Shown here: positions 10,386 through 20,613 of the stretch, in pieces
Layout: each line of letters begins with the position of its first letter
Numbering within the stretch: position 1 is the first letter of the stretch
Notes under the pieces: model-generated
The model's database searches: none
Seen by the model: the letters and a program-made list of their open reading frames with translations, nothing else
What the model was told of the DNA's origin: nothing
Translations under genes and position numbers: made by a program
Assembly: GCA_003427395.1 (NCBI GenBank)
Contig: BFEA01000121.1
Span: 767,931 to 794,913 of the forward strand
Source of the DNA: Chara braunii
Lineage: Eukaryota; Streptophyta; Charophyceae; Charales; Characeae
Direction of reading: 5' to 3'
DNA: 26,983 nucleotides

Positions 10386-10394
10386 GGCAGGGCG
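10386..10394. repeat. Left 9-bp direct repeat flanking the insertion
   Basis: GGCAGGGCG, identical to 10835-10843. Consistent with a target-site duplication. Confidence 0.75.
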
Positions 10395-10598
10395 CTATGT
10401 AGACCCCCGTACGAATACGGGGTGTACGTACATACGTACGTGCTCATGTGGTAGTACGGGCCGTACGTACGGAAAAAAAATTAAAAAAATTCAAAACATT
10501 CTGAAAAAAAAAATGTTATGCAGAAAAAGAATCTGAAAGACTTTTGCCTCAGGTTCATATTGAAATTCGTTACCAATTTTGAGATAAAAAAATAAAAC

Positions 10599-10654
<56 letters not shown>

Positions 10655-10834
10655 TCAAACAAAAAAACAAACAATCAATTAATTGAATTAATCAGTCTTT
10701 TCTTATTTTAATATCTTAAACCCATTTTTTTTTTTTTTTTTAACGGGGGTGCGCATACGGCCGTACGGCCGTTCATACGGTCGTACGTATGACCGTACGA
10801 TAGACCCCCCGTACATCGTACGGAATGTTACACA
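10395..10834. mobile_element. 440-bp non-autonomous insertion with CCGTACGA-type inverted ends
   Basis: Flanked by identical 9-bp repeats. The left end reads TGTAGACCCCCGTACGAATA and the right end on the opposite strand TGTAACATTCCGTACGATGT, both then TACGGGG or CGGGG: imperfect terminal inverted repeats of about 26 bp. Inside each end lie many CGTACG/GTACGTAC palindromic words. The interior is AT-rich with a T52 run (10601-10652) and a T17 run (about 10725-10741), and has no coding sequence. Removing it with one 9-bp copy rejoins a protein-like frame of the surrounding open region. A 9-bp duplication is typical of Mutator-like elements, while hAT would give 8, so the superfamily is left open. 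Confidence 0.75.
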
Positions 10835-10843
10835 GGCAGGGCG
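10835..10843. repeat. Right 9-bp direct repeat flanking the insertion
   Basis: GGCAGGGCG, the partner of 10386-10394. Confidence 0.75.
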
Positions 10844-12553
10844 GTGTCAATGTCGTATGATGGGTGCGGAGTCCACCCGGTACATCACCTGACCCCTCTC
10901 TTTGGACAGTGCTGCTCAACTTAATGCGAGCGACCTTGGTCAATCCCAAGCGGTCACGCCACCCCTCTACGGTATGGCGTGTGGTTGGGGAGAGCAAATC
11001 AGACTAGCAAAATAATGGTACTTCAACCATTTCGTTCCTCACCCTTTGACGTTTAGGTTCTCAACATGAGGCGCAGTTTGAACTCCCCGACATGAGCTCG
11101 TTGTCGGAGTTAGTTCAAGGTCGCGAGCACCAATCAAAGAGAGAGATGCCTTGGTCCTTTAATCCTTATCCTTCTTCATGAGGAACAAGTCGTGCTGAGA
11201 CTTTCTCTTGGAGGGTAGAGGTCTTGGGGCCGCGGTGCAAGCACCGTTATCTCCCTCTTGCTGATGCCTGAGACTCGATAAGAAGAAAAACTCATTCCAA
11301 TGCTATTTCCATGTCTTTTCCAATCCGCCTAGGGCTCCTTGATATGTAATGCAATTTCCAATTCTCAAGCAATTCCAGAGTGCAAATAATGACTGGCGTC
11401 GGTTCGAACTCATCTTCTCATCTGAAGAACCCTTCTTGTGACCTACTTGTGGAGGGTCGCCCTTCTTCTCTAGGCCTTGAGATCTCATCTGTTTCATCAC
11501 GATTGTTAATCTCAATGAGCTCCTGCACTTTCTAATCCTCGTCCTCATCCTCTTTCATTCGTACGGGGTTGAACTCACCCGTAAGGTTTTCAGGGTCCAA
11601 GTTATAGGGAATATCCGCCCTCCTTTCGTGTTCCCCCCAACGCCCATGTATCCCTTCTCACAACTGTCGTGGCCGCTTCGTTCGTCATGCAGGCTCTCTC
11701 TTTCTTCCCCCCTTTTTCACAAACGTTATTCGTACCTTGTTTTTTTCGTCCTCCTCGTACCGTTGCTCATGATGTTTACAGTTTTCGGCCCCCTCCCCAG
11801 CGAGGTTCTGACCCCTTTCTCTTCCCCATATATCCCTCTCTTCCACGCTCATTCTTTCTTCCTCGCTCCCACTCCCTGATGCGATATATATCCCTTTCCC
11901 TTTTTTGATAGGCGAGGGCCCTCTGCATACAAGTTTTCTCACTCCTCTGCCCAGTACTTGTTTGGATAGATACCCTACATATAGTTTCCTATTTTTGGTT
12001 TTCTGCTTCCCACTAGGTCTCGTTCCTTCTCTCCCGTTGGGCCTGTTGATCCATCTGCCGTCATTTTCGTCACCGAATTTCATTTTTGCTTATAAGATTT
12101 CTTTCTTGATCTTGTTATACATAACAAAACAACACCCACCAAGCCCCTCATACACACACTCCCCCAGTTTGGTAGAAGATACTTCCCAAGACTGCTCCCC
12201 ACATCCCTCATACAAAAACATATTACACATCGTCTCCCCATACGGATGCCACGGTTGCAACGACCCCATCATTTCCCTACAAAAGCTATGGTACAATGCT
12301 TCAGGCATCCTTTCCTGATACCATCCACCCCTCACAAAAAAAAAAATAAAAAATGGAACAAAGGTTCCAAGGCATCCCACGCCCATTGTCAATCAGCCCA
12401 AGCCATTATCCCCTCCCCCAAAAAAGAAAGCCTCACAGACGTAGTCCGAGACAAACCATAATATGGGCAAGGCTGCCACCAACTCTCAGTTTGTGGACAC
12501 CTCAGTTTCCTTATCTCGGGCCTCCTGAAGCCATTGTTCCACTAGATCCCAAC

Positions 12554-13560
12554 TTAGAAACCTGACCATACGCTGCCCTTGGAAGGGTCCTTTAAATCAG
12601 TTTCATCCAAATATTCCAATTCATAGGTATTCAGTCCCACACGCTTCGTGACCCGGTAGGGGCCTTTGAACCTCCTTCCCAACTGTCCATACTACGTGCT
12701 TTCCAGTGCCGAGTTCCTGACCAGTACCATTTCCCCCACCTGAAGTGGCTCCTTTCGGATATTCTTAACCTGGTCCCACCTTGCTTTGTCCCTCATCCTG
12801 CTGTCCAGTACCCGGTTGGCAATATCCTCCATGACCTCCTCGTTTCGAAGGACCTGCTGACATAGTGCCTCAATCAGCTCCTCCGTGGTCATGTGCGGAT
12901 CGTCGTCTAGCCTGTTCCATGTGGGTATCAAGGCCTCGACGGGGAAATTGATCTCTCTTTTGTACCATAGTTTTGTCGGAATACATCCCGTTGTCCTTTT
13001 TGGCGTCATGTTCTCCGAAAAGACAGTATGCTTAACGTATCTAGGCCAGCTCCCAAGATCGTCAGCCGCGAGCTTTGCAATAGTGTTTTTTAAGGTTCGG
13101 TGCCCCTGTTCCACAGACGCATTAGCCTCGGGGTGGTATAGCTTGATGAGCTTGATAGGTACGCAGATCCTCTAAAGCATACCTAGCACCTCCTGGTTCA
13201 CGAACTCAGTTCCGTTATCTGCTATGAACCTTCTGATGAAGGGATGTCTTAGGTAGAGGTCCTCTATCCAATCCACTACCCTTTTCCCGTCCTTTTCTTG
13301 AGAGGGACTGCTTCCGCAAACCCACTCAAGTTGTCCCTAGCATCCAAAATGTACCTGTATCCATCTGTTGATACAGGCATGACCTTGAGGTCGAGATGGA
13401 CCAGATGCCCTGGCCCTAGCACCCGTGTTGGTCTAAGTGGCTCGAAGATGCAGACCGAGCTCCGCTTCTGGTAGATTAGACAGGTCTGGCAGTATGTGGC
13501 CACCATACTCGCCATACCTGGCCAATAGTAGAGAGGTGCTATCTTTGTACGGGTTCCTTT
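12554..13560 (-). pseudogene. Ty3/gypsy integrase, decayed
   Basis: Inserts element cDNA into host DNA. In order: remains of the HHCC finger with the pair CQTC (13480-13491); core domain with first Asp in LVHLDLK (13390-13392), second Asp in ADNGTEF (13217-13219) and Glu in ASVEQGHR (13109-13111). There are exactly 35 codons between the second Asp and the Glu, as the family requires. Then PTKLWYKR and PVEALIPTWNRLDDD, and a C-terminal GPY-type module (RFKGPYRVTKRVG), ending at the TAA 12554-12556. All three catalytic acidic residues survive. The frame is broken by a shift between the first and second Asp, a TAG inside the DX35E spacer, and a TAG after NSALEST near 12692. Start not defined because integrase is cut from a polyprotein. 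Confidence 0.92.
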
Positions 13561-13869
13561 GGACGATCAATATCCCCTAGCTAGTTCGTCGTGCATTGCC
13601 TGGATTACGTCCAGCTGCCTAGACCTCCCGCATACGAGTCTCCTAGGCATAACGACTTCCTCCCTCTTGAACAGGTGGTCAAAGATGACCTCGATCGGTT
13701 GCTTGTTCCCTACCAGCAGCAATCCGATTTCTCAAAAGATCCCCTCATACATCTGAACATAGAAAAACTTATTTCCTCTCTGCTCCTCGCCCTGCCTCTC
13801 CTACATCTGGCTCACCAATAGCTGCAACTTTTTTCGTTCCCAAGACTTTACCAAACTCATCACGAATTC

Positions 13870-14660
13870 TCAGCCTCCCTCAACAACCATTGCTATCAAT
13901 TCCTCCCTCATACCCACTATCGCTTCCCATGAATCATTTTCATCTTTGCGTCCTTGTGTGGTGACCGGTCCTTCCCTGAGCTCTGCAACGACGACAGGTG
14001 CCCCTTTTTCCAAGGTTTGAATCAACAATTCCCCCGACACCCATACTTCGCTCATCATTTCGTTATCACTCGCAAGGGTTCCTCCTTCGTATTTAAGGAA
14101 TGTGTTGCTAGGTTCTGCATCCTCCACTCCTTCGGGTATGATGCAGACCCGACTTAGCCCATTGGCCTTGTTTCTGAGTCTAGCAATTCGTTCAATTTTG
14201 TAATTGAACGGTTAGTTGAAGCCTACCCATATCCCAACAGTCGGATCTATAGGCTTATAATTTTTTAAAGCCCCTACGACATTGGTTGGATCGATCCTTA
14301 GGATAAAAGGCCTTCCGAATAGGTAGGCTTGGAAGGTCTTGAGACAATATAGAACGGCGTAGACCTCCTTTTTGAACCTGGAGTATCGCCGTTCCGCAGA
14401 GTTCAGGGTTCTACTTTCGAACCTAATTAATTTTTATTTCCCTTCCTCGTCTTTCTGTATCAGAACCGCTCCTACAACCAAGGGTCCTCCGTTTGTTTCA
14501 AGGATAAACGATCGTCCAACTTCGTCGTTAAAACAGGGCATTGCCAAGGTGACTTATTCCAATGTCAGTATGTCCTTGAGGGTCTGGACGGCTGCCTCCC
14601 GCTCCTCAGTCCAATCCATGGTTCCTTCCTCTCCGGTCATGGCGGGGTAGGCTCGACAAT
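13870..14660 (-). pseudogene. RNase H domain and the RNase H-integrase linker of pol, decayed
   Basis: RNase H removes the RNA strand during reverse transcription. The block ETNGGPLVVGAVLIQ aligns with the usual ETDGGP.. start, but its catalytic Asp reads Asn (AAC at 14491-14493, complement), a single G-to-A change. LNSAERRYS..KKEVYAVL and LRIDPTNVVGALKNYKP follow, with Glu and Asp in their normal places. TAA stops lie after DEEGK and in WVGFN. Downstream NKANGLSRVC marks the domain end, and a linker (VEDAEPSNTFLKYEGG) leads toward integrase, ending with a stop at 13870. Confidence 0.85.
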
Positions 14661-14699
14661 TTTGGCAAAATTTTTAATAAATATCTTCCTAAAGTCGAC

Positions 14700-15580
14700 T
14701 ACTCCTAAGAATGCTCCTACCTCGTTGTCGTGCGCAGGGGCGTTGGCCATTGAGATATCTTATCGGTTTTTGCCGGGTCTGGCTTCCTCCCATATGCCCC
14801 ACAACGGAATTCCAAAATGGTCACCTCCGGAACTGTCAGAATACTCTTTGGTGCGCTGGCAGTAATATTGTATACTAGGAAGCGGCGGAGTAAGTCCTTG
14901 ATGTCCTGTAGATGGTCCCACACGGATTTTCTAATTTCCTGCTGAACTTTCGTCTCGTCTTTCTCCTACGCGCCTTTGATCGGGTTGTCATCGATGTAGG
15001 GTTCACATTTATCTGGGAACATGTCCCCTAATACGACGAGCATCCTTCGTTGTGCATCGGCCACCGAGTTTGCCCATAGGGGTTACCTGCATCTGCAACT
15101 GTCCTATAGGAGTATGTATTGTGGTGTATGGTTTGTCCCGAGAGTCCAATGGGAGACATTGGGAGCTGATTGTACCCTGAATACAAGTCTACCAGAGAGT
15201 AAATGCTCTGGCCGGCGTGGGACTCTGCGAACAAGTCGACCTTCGATGGCGAACCGACATCCCGGATGGTCACTGCATTCAACTTTTGCGGATCTTGAAT
15301 CCACCTCAGCGTCTTGTTGGGCTTTCAAAAGACGAATAATCTATTTGCATACGGAGATACGATAGGTTGTGCGACAAAGGAGTCCATTTTTGCTCTAAGT
15401 AGGTCCGTCACTTCTCCCGCTATCCCAAACTCGTAGGGCGACCCTTTGTCATTCCAACACTCATGGTCTACCGTGTGGATCCTAACGGGAGAGATTAGCT
15501 TGGCATCTAGCCGCCCTTTCTGATGGTCATTAAAAGCGAACTTTAGGTGAAACTCCTGACACGTCCTTTTGATCATAAGG
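14700..15580 (-). pseudogene. Reverse transcriptase domain of pol, decayed
   Basis: Copies element RNA into DNA. Order along the strand: HTVDHECWNDKGSPYEFG and VAQPIVSPYANRLFVF (fingers); a TGA; LRWIQDPQKLNAVTIRD; motif A SLVDLYSGYNQLPM, with Asp at 15187-15189. Then a frame change into THTPIG/QLQMQVTPMG-type sequence, another into MLVVLGDMFPDKC, and motif C YIDD (14987-14998). The thumb follows with LLRRFLVYNITASAPKS and PEVTILEFRCGAYGRKPDP, leading into the RNase H connection. Both catalytic Asp motifs are intact, but at least two frameshifts and several stops disable it. The 15580-15768 stretch upstream continues the same frame with TAG and TGA stops. Confidence 0.92.
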
Positions 15581-15768
15581 GTTTCTTCTTCTGTTCAAAA
15601 TCCCTTTATTCCTATCTTCATAGTGTCAGTCACCTCATCCGGTATCCGATGTCCTTCCATCACCCGCCTTTCTCAGATTACTCGAAGAACTTCTTTCTCT
15701 TTTTCCATGGCATCTTCCTTAGATGTCTCTAGCAGTATTGAGACCGACTTAGCTTTCTTCCCTATTGG

Positions 15769-16140
15769 CTATTGCTTTATACTTTTGAACACTTCCTTCC
15801 GGGATCTTTCTCCTAAAAAATGAACGGTCGGGATTGCCCCTATTGTCTCTGCGACCCGTGGTTGAATACTTATTATCTTTCCATTCAGACAATATTTCTT
15901 CTGTACTTCCTCTTCAACTTTGGCCAGTGTCCTCGAGTCCACCCCTATTCTGTGATATCTGATAGCTTTGATGAGCTGTAGCAAATCAGGGATTTCGAGC
16001 GCGACTTCTGATACCACCTTTTGTACTTCTCTCTGCTTGGGCAGACTGACCCCGAGTTCAACCTCTGATTCTTTTTCCGCTACCATGACTCATAAGGCCT
16101 CGTCCTCCTGCCTCCTTTTCTTCTGAGGCAGGCCCATCTT
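15769..16140 (-). pseudogene. Pol linker between protease and reverse transcriptase
   Basis: Same frame as the protease C-terminus and the first RT block. It contains a basic cluster (KKRRQEDE) between a TGA and another TGA at its start. An acidic/helical stretch follows (EVQKVVSEVALEIPDLLQLI, RIGVDSRTLAKVEEEVQKKY) and ends PTVHFLGERSRKEVF before a TAG at 15769. Such linkers are poorly conserved, and the assignment rests on position and frame continuity. Confidence 0.75.
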
Positions 16141-16143
16141 AAT

Positions 16144-16990
16144 TCATTCTTGCTTACTGAATGTCTCCTCAATCATGATTTTCACCCTCTCTCTCATTCC
16201 TTCCATTCGAGCGAAAACCCCCTTTCGAGCGCTATCTTCAAACGAAGGCAACCACATGGTCAGTTTTCCCTTAGGAGGGTCTCCTCCGATCCCAATGAGT
16301 CGGAGGAGCTCCCTGCGGCCAGTTACCGGGTCCTCTAAGTCCACCATGTACGTCCCGTCATGCAGATGCATCCCTATCATTTCTACATTGGCACACCATG
16401 GTCTTCCGAGGATTATACAGTCATCCATTGAAATGACCAGATCGACTCTCGGATGCCCACCTTGAATACACATTTGGTGATGTATCCTGAAAATGGGATC
16501 TCGCCATCGGTCCCTCGGATGCTCCCCATTACTTCCTTGTTAACTACGCAGTCGGTAACTGTTGCGAAATTTCTCCTTATAAGTGTGATTTCCGCACCTC
16601 CATCTACTGGAGCATCTGTGTGATGAGTGCCGATCTGCACTTTTAGCTTTCCCACGGGCAACGCATGGAAACTAAGCTTTGTTCCTCGCGACGCTCTCAT
16701 AACCTCCCCGCCTTCACGATCCGGTAAGCTCAAGTGGATGTCTACGAAAACCTTTTCTTGATCTTCTACGTCTCCAGGGATCCTTTGAAGGTTAGCGACT
16801 TCTTGTGGAGTCTCCTCCTTCTTTTCCTATTCCTATGATTTCGGATTTTCGTCTACCTCCACTCGTCAGCGAGTCAATAGTTGTTTGAGCCCTTTGAGTA
16901 GTTTGGGCTTGCTTGCAACATGTCTGAAAAGATACTGATACTATGGTTCCCAGCAACTTGGTAAGAGTGTCATCGATCTTGCATAATTAG
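16144..16990 (-). pseudogene. Retropepsin-like protease region of pol, decayed
   Basis: Aspartic protease that would process the polyprotein. The active-site block is APVDGGAEITLI (Asp codon at 16602-16604); Gly replaces the usual Ser/Thr after Asp, as in several plant gypsy families. The flap and second half follow as GEIPFSGYITKC. After a frameshift at about 16450 come MDDCIILGRPWCANVEMIG and the C-terminal part to the TGA near 16144. Upstream (16740-16990), in another frame, lies KIDDTLTKLLGTIVSVSF, a segment usually found just before the protease in this group. Confident as protease; exact limits uncertain. Confidence 0.82.
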
Positions 16991-16999
16991 GATCAGGAT

Positions 17000-19065
17000 T
17001 TAATACCTGAATTTTTTCTTTGCATCCATGACCTTGTCCGTATGTTCCTCTTCCCTAGGTTTTCCGTAAACTTTCTCCGGTTCCCCGGTTTCAGAGTCTT
17101 CTTGGACCGCGGTGCCTTTAGCAACCTCCTTCATCGCTGTATCATGGATAACTCTTCTTCCTTCCGTTCCCAGTCGAGTAATCGCGTTCACCCTATCGTG
17201 CCCGTCACTTTCTAGGATAAAGTTAATTTATGCCCCGTTCCCTCGGGGTTGGTTCCATACGATATCGGCTACTGGCTCGGCTGCTACCGCTGCTATTTCT
17301 AGGTCATTGAGGATGATCACGGCACGCCGCATTCCTCCAGGCGAGTTCCAATTCACTCGCTTCCCCCGAGACCCAAATATTTCCTTATTTAGTGACCTGG
17401 TGCATCCTTTTCTCATGATATCGTGGTTGAGCTTTGGGCAAGCTCGCACAAAGTGCCCACCTGTTGTGCAGTATCCACAATGCTCATTGGCGGGATCTCT
17501 CCTATTAATCCCCAGATTGGTCACTCCTGCTGGGATCACGTCTTCTTAGTGAGTGCAGTAGGGTTGGGATACTTGCGTCTGCATTACCATTAGTGCGTTC
17601 TCCACCCTCTCTATCTTATTTTCGACTTCGTATACGCGTTCATGTATGTTTTCTACCCCTCTTTTCACCTTATCCCGTGTTTTGCCGATCAAATTTACGA
17701 CTTCTCCTTCCTTAAACAAGGCCAATGACTCGATCACTAGCGTTTTCTCGGCAAGGTCTGTTACTGTACTGAAATCAACATACCTCGTGTTCACGAATTT
17801 GCTCGACTGCTGATACGCTGATAAAATCTTGTCCTTATCGAGCTAAGAGAACTGTCTGAGGAAATACTTACTCATTATTCGGTCCGTTACCCCGGGGATC
17901 CTCAATGCTACTAGGGTAAATTCTCTCAGGAAGTCGTTGTATGTGGCGAAGTTTTCCTTTGTATTACCACTAATCCGGTTTCTGTTGCCATTTTCTCCGC
18001 TGCCAAGTACTTCCTCATCATCATATCCCCGGTCTCCTTCCAAGACCTACTCGAGGCGACGATAACCATTAAGTCTCGTCCTAGGCTCAACGACACATGC
18101 TGCCCTAAGTGTTCCATCTTTTCTTCTTCATTCCATTTTAGTAACGCAGTCAGGTTTTCGTAGTCTATTAGAAACTCGGTGATATTTGCCCTGTCAAACG
18201 TCAACTTCTTCTTAGCGTCCGCGAGGTACCCTTGGTTCTTGTTTAGTGCCCGTGTGAGGGAGGACACCATCTTCTTGAGGCCACCCTCGAAGCTGTTGGT
18301 ATCGCTGGCCGTACTAGTTCTCTGCCCCTCCTTACCGGTCCTTTGTCTCTCTCAGGCTTTTGCAGTCCCTTCCGGATCAGACCACCCCAATACCCTTTCC
18401 CTAAGGCTCCAGAGTCCCTCGCACCCCCTCAGGACTATTGGTGCGGCTGACAGGCGGCTAGCCTTGCTATCTATGGTTGGCGGATTCGTAGCTTTCTCCG
18501 CTTCTGTTCCAGGAGAGTTCCCTCTCTCTTTTCCTTTCTTGTTGGGCATTCTTCCGAGATCACAATGCTTACCCCTCTACCTGATTCCGCTTTGGCTAGC
18601 CCTCCATTCGTCATGCAACCGTTCCCTCGGGGGCTCCTCCTCACTTCCGATCATCATTTCCTCGATTAGTCTCGCCTTGTACTCCGAGTTTCTCTTCTCT
18701 ATTTCTGCTAGCTTGCGTCGCGTGTCCGTTCTCACCTTCTTTGATACAGCACTGTCCAAATTTCGTGGGCTTGATCTTTCTTTGTTTCTACCCTCCCTGG
18801 TTTCATGAGTTCCTCGCTTGCTTCCCCCGACTTTCCCCGAGCTTTCTCCTGAGGAGATCTCTTTCCTGGTTCCCTTGCTCCCATCCGGATTCATCGATTC
18901 TCTGTCCTTCTGGCCCTCTTCGCTTTGTACGGCGCTACCTCCTACATATGGTCCTCCTTCGCTTCTACAATTGCCTATCTCATCCTCCGTGGCCATTTTG
19001 CCTAGATCTGCATAAGCGAGAGGATTTTTCCGCGACACAGGCCGTTCGGGATTTTTAGGTACCAT
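17000..19065 (-). pseudogene. gag of the Ty3/gypsy element, decayed
   Basis: Structural protein of the virus-like particle. The chosen start is the ATG at 19063-19065 (MVPKNPERPVS), although protein-like sequence continues in frame upstream. The N-terminal third is charged and low in complexity, with a basic/acidic helix KKVRTDTRRKLAEIEKRNSE. The capsid region reads LTFDRANITEFLIDYENL, EEKMEHLGQHVSLSLGRDL and RSWKETGDMMMRKYLAAEK. A frameshift near 17970 leads into NDFLREFTLVALRIPGVTDR. Then a coiled-coil-like KVKRGVENIHERVYEVENKI, and a CCHC zinc knuckle, C-x2-C-x4-H-x4-C (CGYCTTGGHFVRAC, 17438-17479). Stops: TAG near 18562, TGA near 18349, TAG 17843, TAA 17546, TAA 17228, and TAA 17000 at the end. 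Confidence 0.88.
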
Positions 19066-19450
19066 AGACCCCAATCTTTTCGGTTTGCCTTTTTGCCATT
19101 CGCTTGTTTCTTGGAAAAAAAACGTAATTGGTCCGCTCTCCTATCGAACCAGAGGATAGTGCTCAGCTTCCTGCTGTGACAGGCTCGCTAGAGCATTCTA
19201 ATACGCCTTACAGGATACGCAGGATCCCCGACTGTATGTCTTGCTAAAGAGGGTTCCCGCTCCTCCTCAATGTCAGCGTTTTCTTTTATTGATTTTTTAG
19301 AAGGGTTTCAACCTTTCCGGCTACGACGGTCATCGTGGTCTTATCCCCGCATTGGTTTTTTCAAAATGCGAGTTCGGCTACTGTTACTTCCCGATCGACG
19401 AAAGCGCACCAGTGGCAGGGGTCTTTCCTAGAGATCGAGACTTTGTTCGG
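19066..19450 (-). pseudogene. Upstream extension of gag
   Basis: In the same frame as the gag ATG, sequence upstream reads ITFFFQETSEWQKGKPKR. Past a TAG it reads NALASLSQQEAEHYPLV, then a frame change to ADIEEEREPSLARHTVGD, and further basic sequence with TGA and TAA stops (about 19300-19450). Composition and continuity suggest gag begins well before the ATG at 19065, or that this is the end of the polyprotein upstream. 19451-19701 shows nothing I can read as a domain, and no LTR was recognised there. Confidence 0.5.
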
Positions 19451-19701
19451 TATTCAGGAATGTCCACCCTTCGCCATGGGTGGTTAGGCAAGGTTTACAT
19501 TTGCTATGGTCGATCTGTCTTGGCCGAGCACGCCCCTTCCTACCTTCCAGACTACGACGTTTTATTGTCTTTTCCTCGTTTTGTAGTGGCGTATTTGGTC
19601 GTTTGTCTCTGACAGTCCTCTCCCATTTCCATTAACGAGCCCCTACATGTGATAGTGTATCCTATATTCGCTATAAAGGGGCTTGTTTCGTGGTGCTAGT
19701 C

Positions 19702-20560
19702 TTACTCTCGTCTCTGTGGCCCTTCCAGTTCCGTAGGTTCCTCGAACAGTTGATCCACCCCTGCTAAATAATTATCCCCTATCTCGATTTCTCTCCGAAT
19801 TGTGTGCTCGTATTCCGCATAGGCTAACCGCAGTGTCCCGAATATCAAAATATTGACGACCTCCAGTAGCTCTTGGGCCTGGTTCCCCCAAAATGGTCCG
19901 TGCTCGACGGAGATATCGTAAAACATCCTGATGGCTTGAGACGTGAAGTGGTCTACCCACACTGTTGCTAGATCCTGTACCCTTGGAAGGCTCCCAAAGA
20001 TGAGGTCTATCATGAATCGGGGGACCTGGCACCTCAGCGGGGTTGCTGGTGCACTGAACCCTCGCCAACTCCTTACTTCCACCCTGGTCCGTAAACCCTC
20101 GTTCCTCCTGCCCCTGATTGCCTGACCTATCCTTGTCAATACCCAAGCGGCCCTCCGGAAGACCGGGGCTAGCTCGTGACCCTGTGCTATTCCGATCCCC
20201 AGCCAGTGTCACCCAACTTCGGGTAAGTACAAAGTCCCAGTTACTTCCAAGTTCGAGTATAGGTCCTCCCCAGGCGCCCGGTTAAACCGCATCCCTATCC
20301 AGAAACATTCCACCATCACGAAGGCTCAGTCTCTTCCCAAGGTTACATCGCACCATTTTACGTCAATTCCTCGAAGCTTGTCGGAAGAGATACTTCCCAC
20401 CCCCTACCGTTATTCCAGGGTGGGCCGGGGTACAGGGGTTGGCGTGCCGTCTGAACGTGTTTTTCTGTCATCGTTGATCGGTGATCTCCTGCATAGCCCA
20501 AACAGAGAGGATTACAGCCTTTCCTCAGCAACAGTCCGTCTACCACATCTTTTTTCCTTG
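19702..20560 (-). pseudogene. Module 4 of the repeat polyprotein
   Basis: Diverged copy of a ~280-300-residue unit of unknown function. It opens with GLLLRKGC (near 20540) in one frame. In a second frame it carries TGTLYLPEVG, IAQGHELAPVFRRAAWVL, a basic middle (RTRVEVRSWRGFSAP), VPRFMIDLIFG and the signature ISVEHGPFWGNQAQELLEV (GPF codons at 19891-19899). It ends TIRREIEIGDNYLAGVDQLF and a TAA at 19702. Internal stops at 20326-20328 and 20209-20211 (both TGA). It is the last module before gag. I recognise no known family; homology to the other three is judged from shared motifs in shared order. Confidence 0.65.
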
Positions 20561-20613
20561 TATGCCCTCATTCTTCTTCCCTGGCTTCTACTTTTCTTCC
20601 TTTCTTAGTTCTT

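Larger units (their letters stand above)
9957..12392 (-). pseudogene. Third open region downstream of integrase, function unknown, split by an insertion
   Basis: One minus-strand frame carries protein-like sequence from 12392 (first ATG at 12386) past the TAA near 12090. It continues through 12083-11685 (basic/acidic, GSGSEEERMSVEERD, VRITFVKKGGRKREP) and on through 11640-10980 with scattered TGA, TAG and TAA (RRADIPYNLDPENLTGEF, DEFEPTPVIICTLELLENW, TVEGWRDRLGLTKVARIKL). Near 10860 the sense shifts frame (SYDIDTALP). It is interrupted by the insertion 10395-10834 and resumes exactly after it (DHYNRSGTNREVFVTALQY). It then passes through two more frames (KVRWYLSNDTGLVIAKSG; QLEGQGVVPPSVNHSYDGDI) to the TGA at 9957-9959. 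About 660 codons without the insertion. I recognise no domain. Its place after integrase is where env-like or extra ORFs sit in some plant gypsy elements, but the only hydrophobic stretch (near 12350) comes from T runs. Confidence 0.55.

Noticed and set aside
10395-10834. TGTAACA at the edge of this segment considered as an LTR start
   Set aside because: No second copy exists in the window, no polypurine tract precedes it, and the 9-bp flanking repeats with inverted ends fit a small DNA transposon better.
16007-16016. TGGTATCAGA on the minus strand, resembling an initiator-Met primer-binding site
   Set aside because: It lies inside the pol linker frame between protease and RT, not between an LTR and gag, so it is coincidental.
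19352-19612. 86-codon plus-strand open frame
   Set aside because: Antisense to the gag leader, where protein-like sequence lies on the minus strand.
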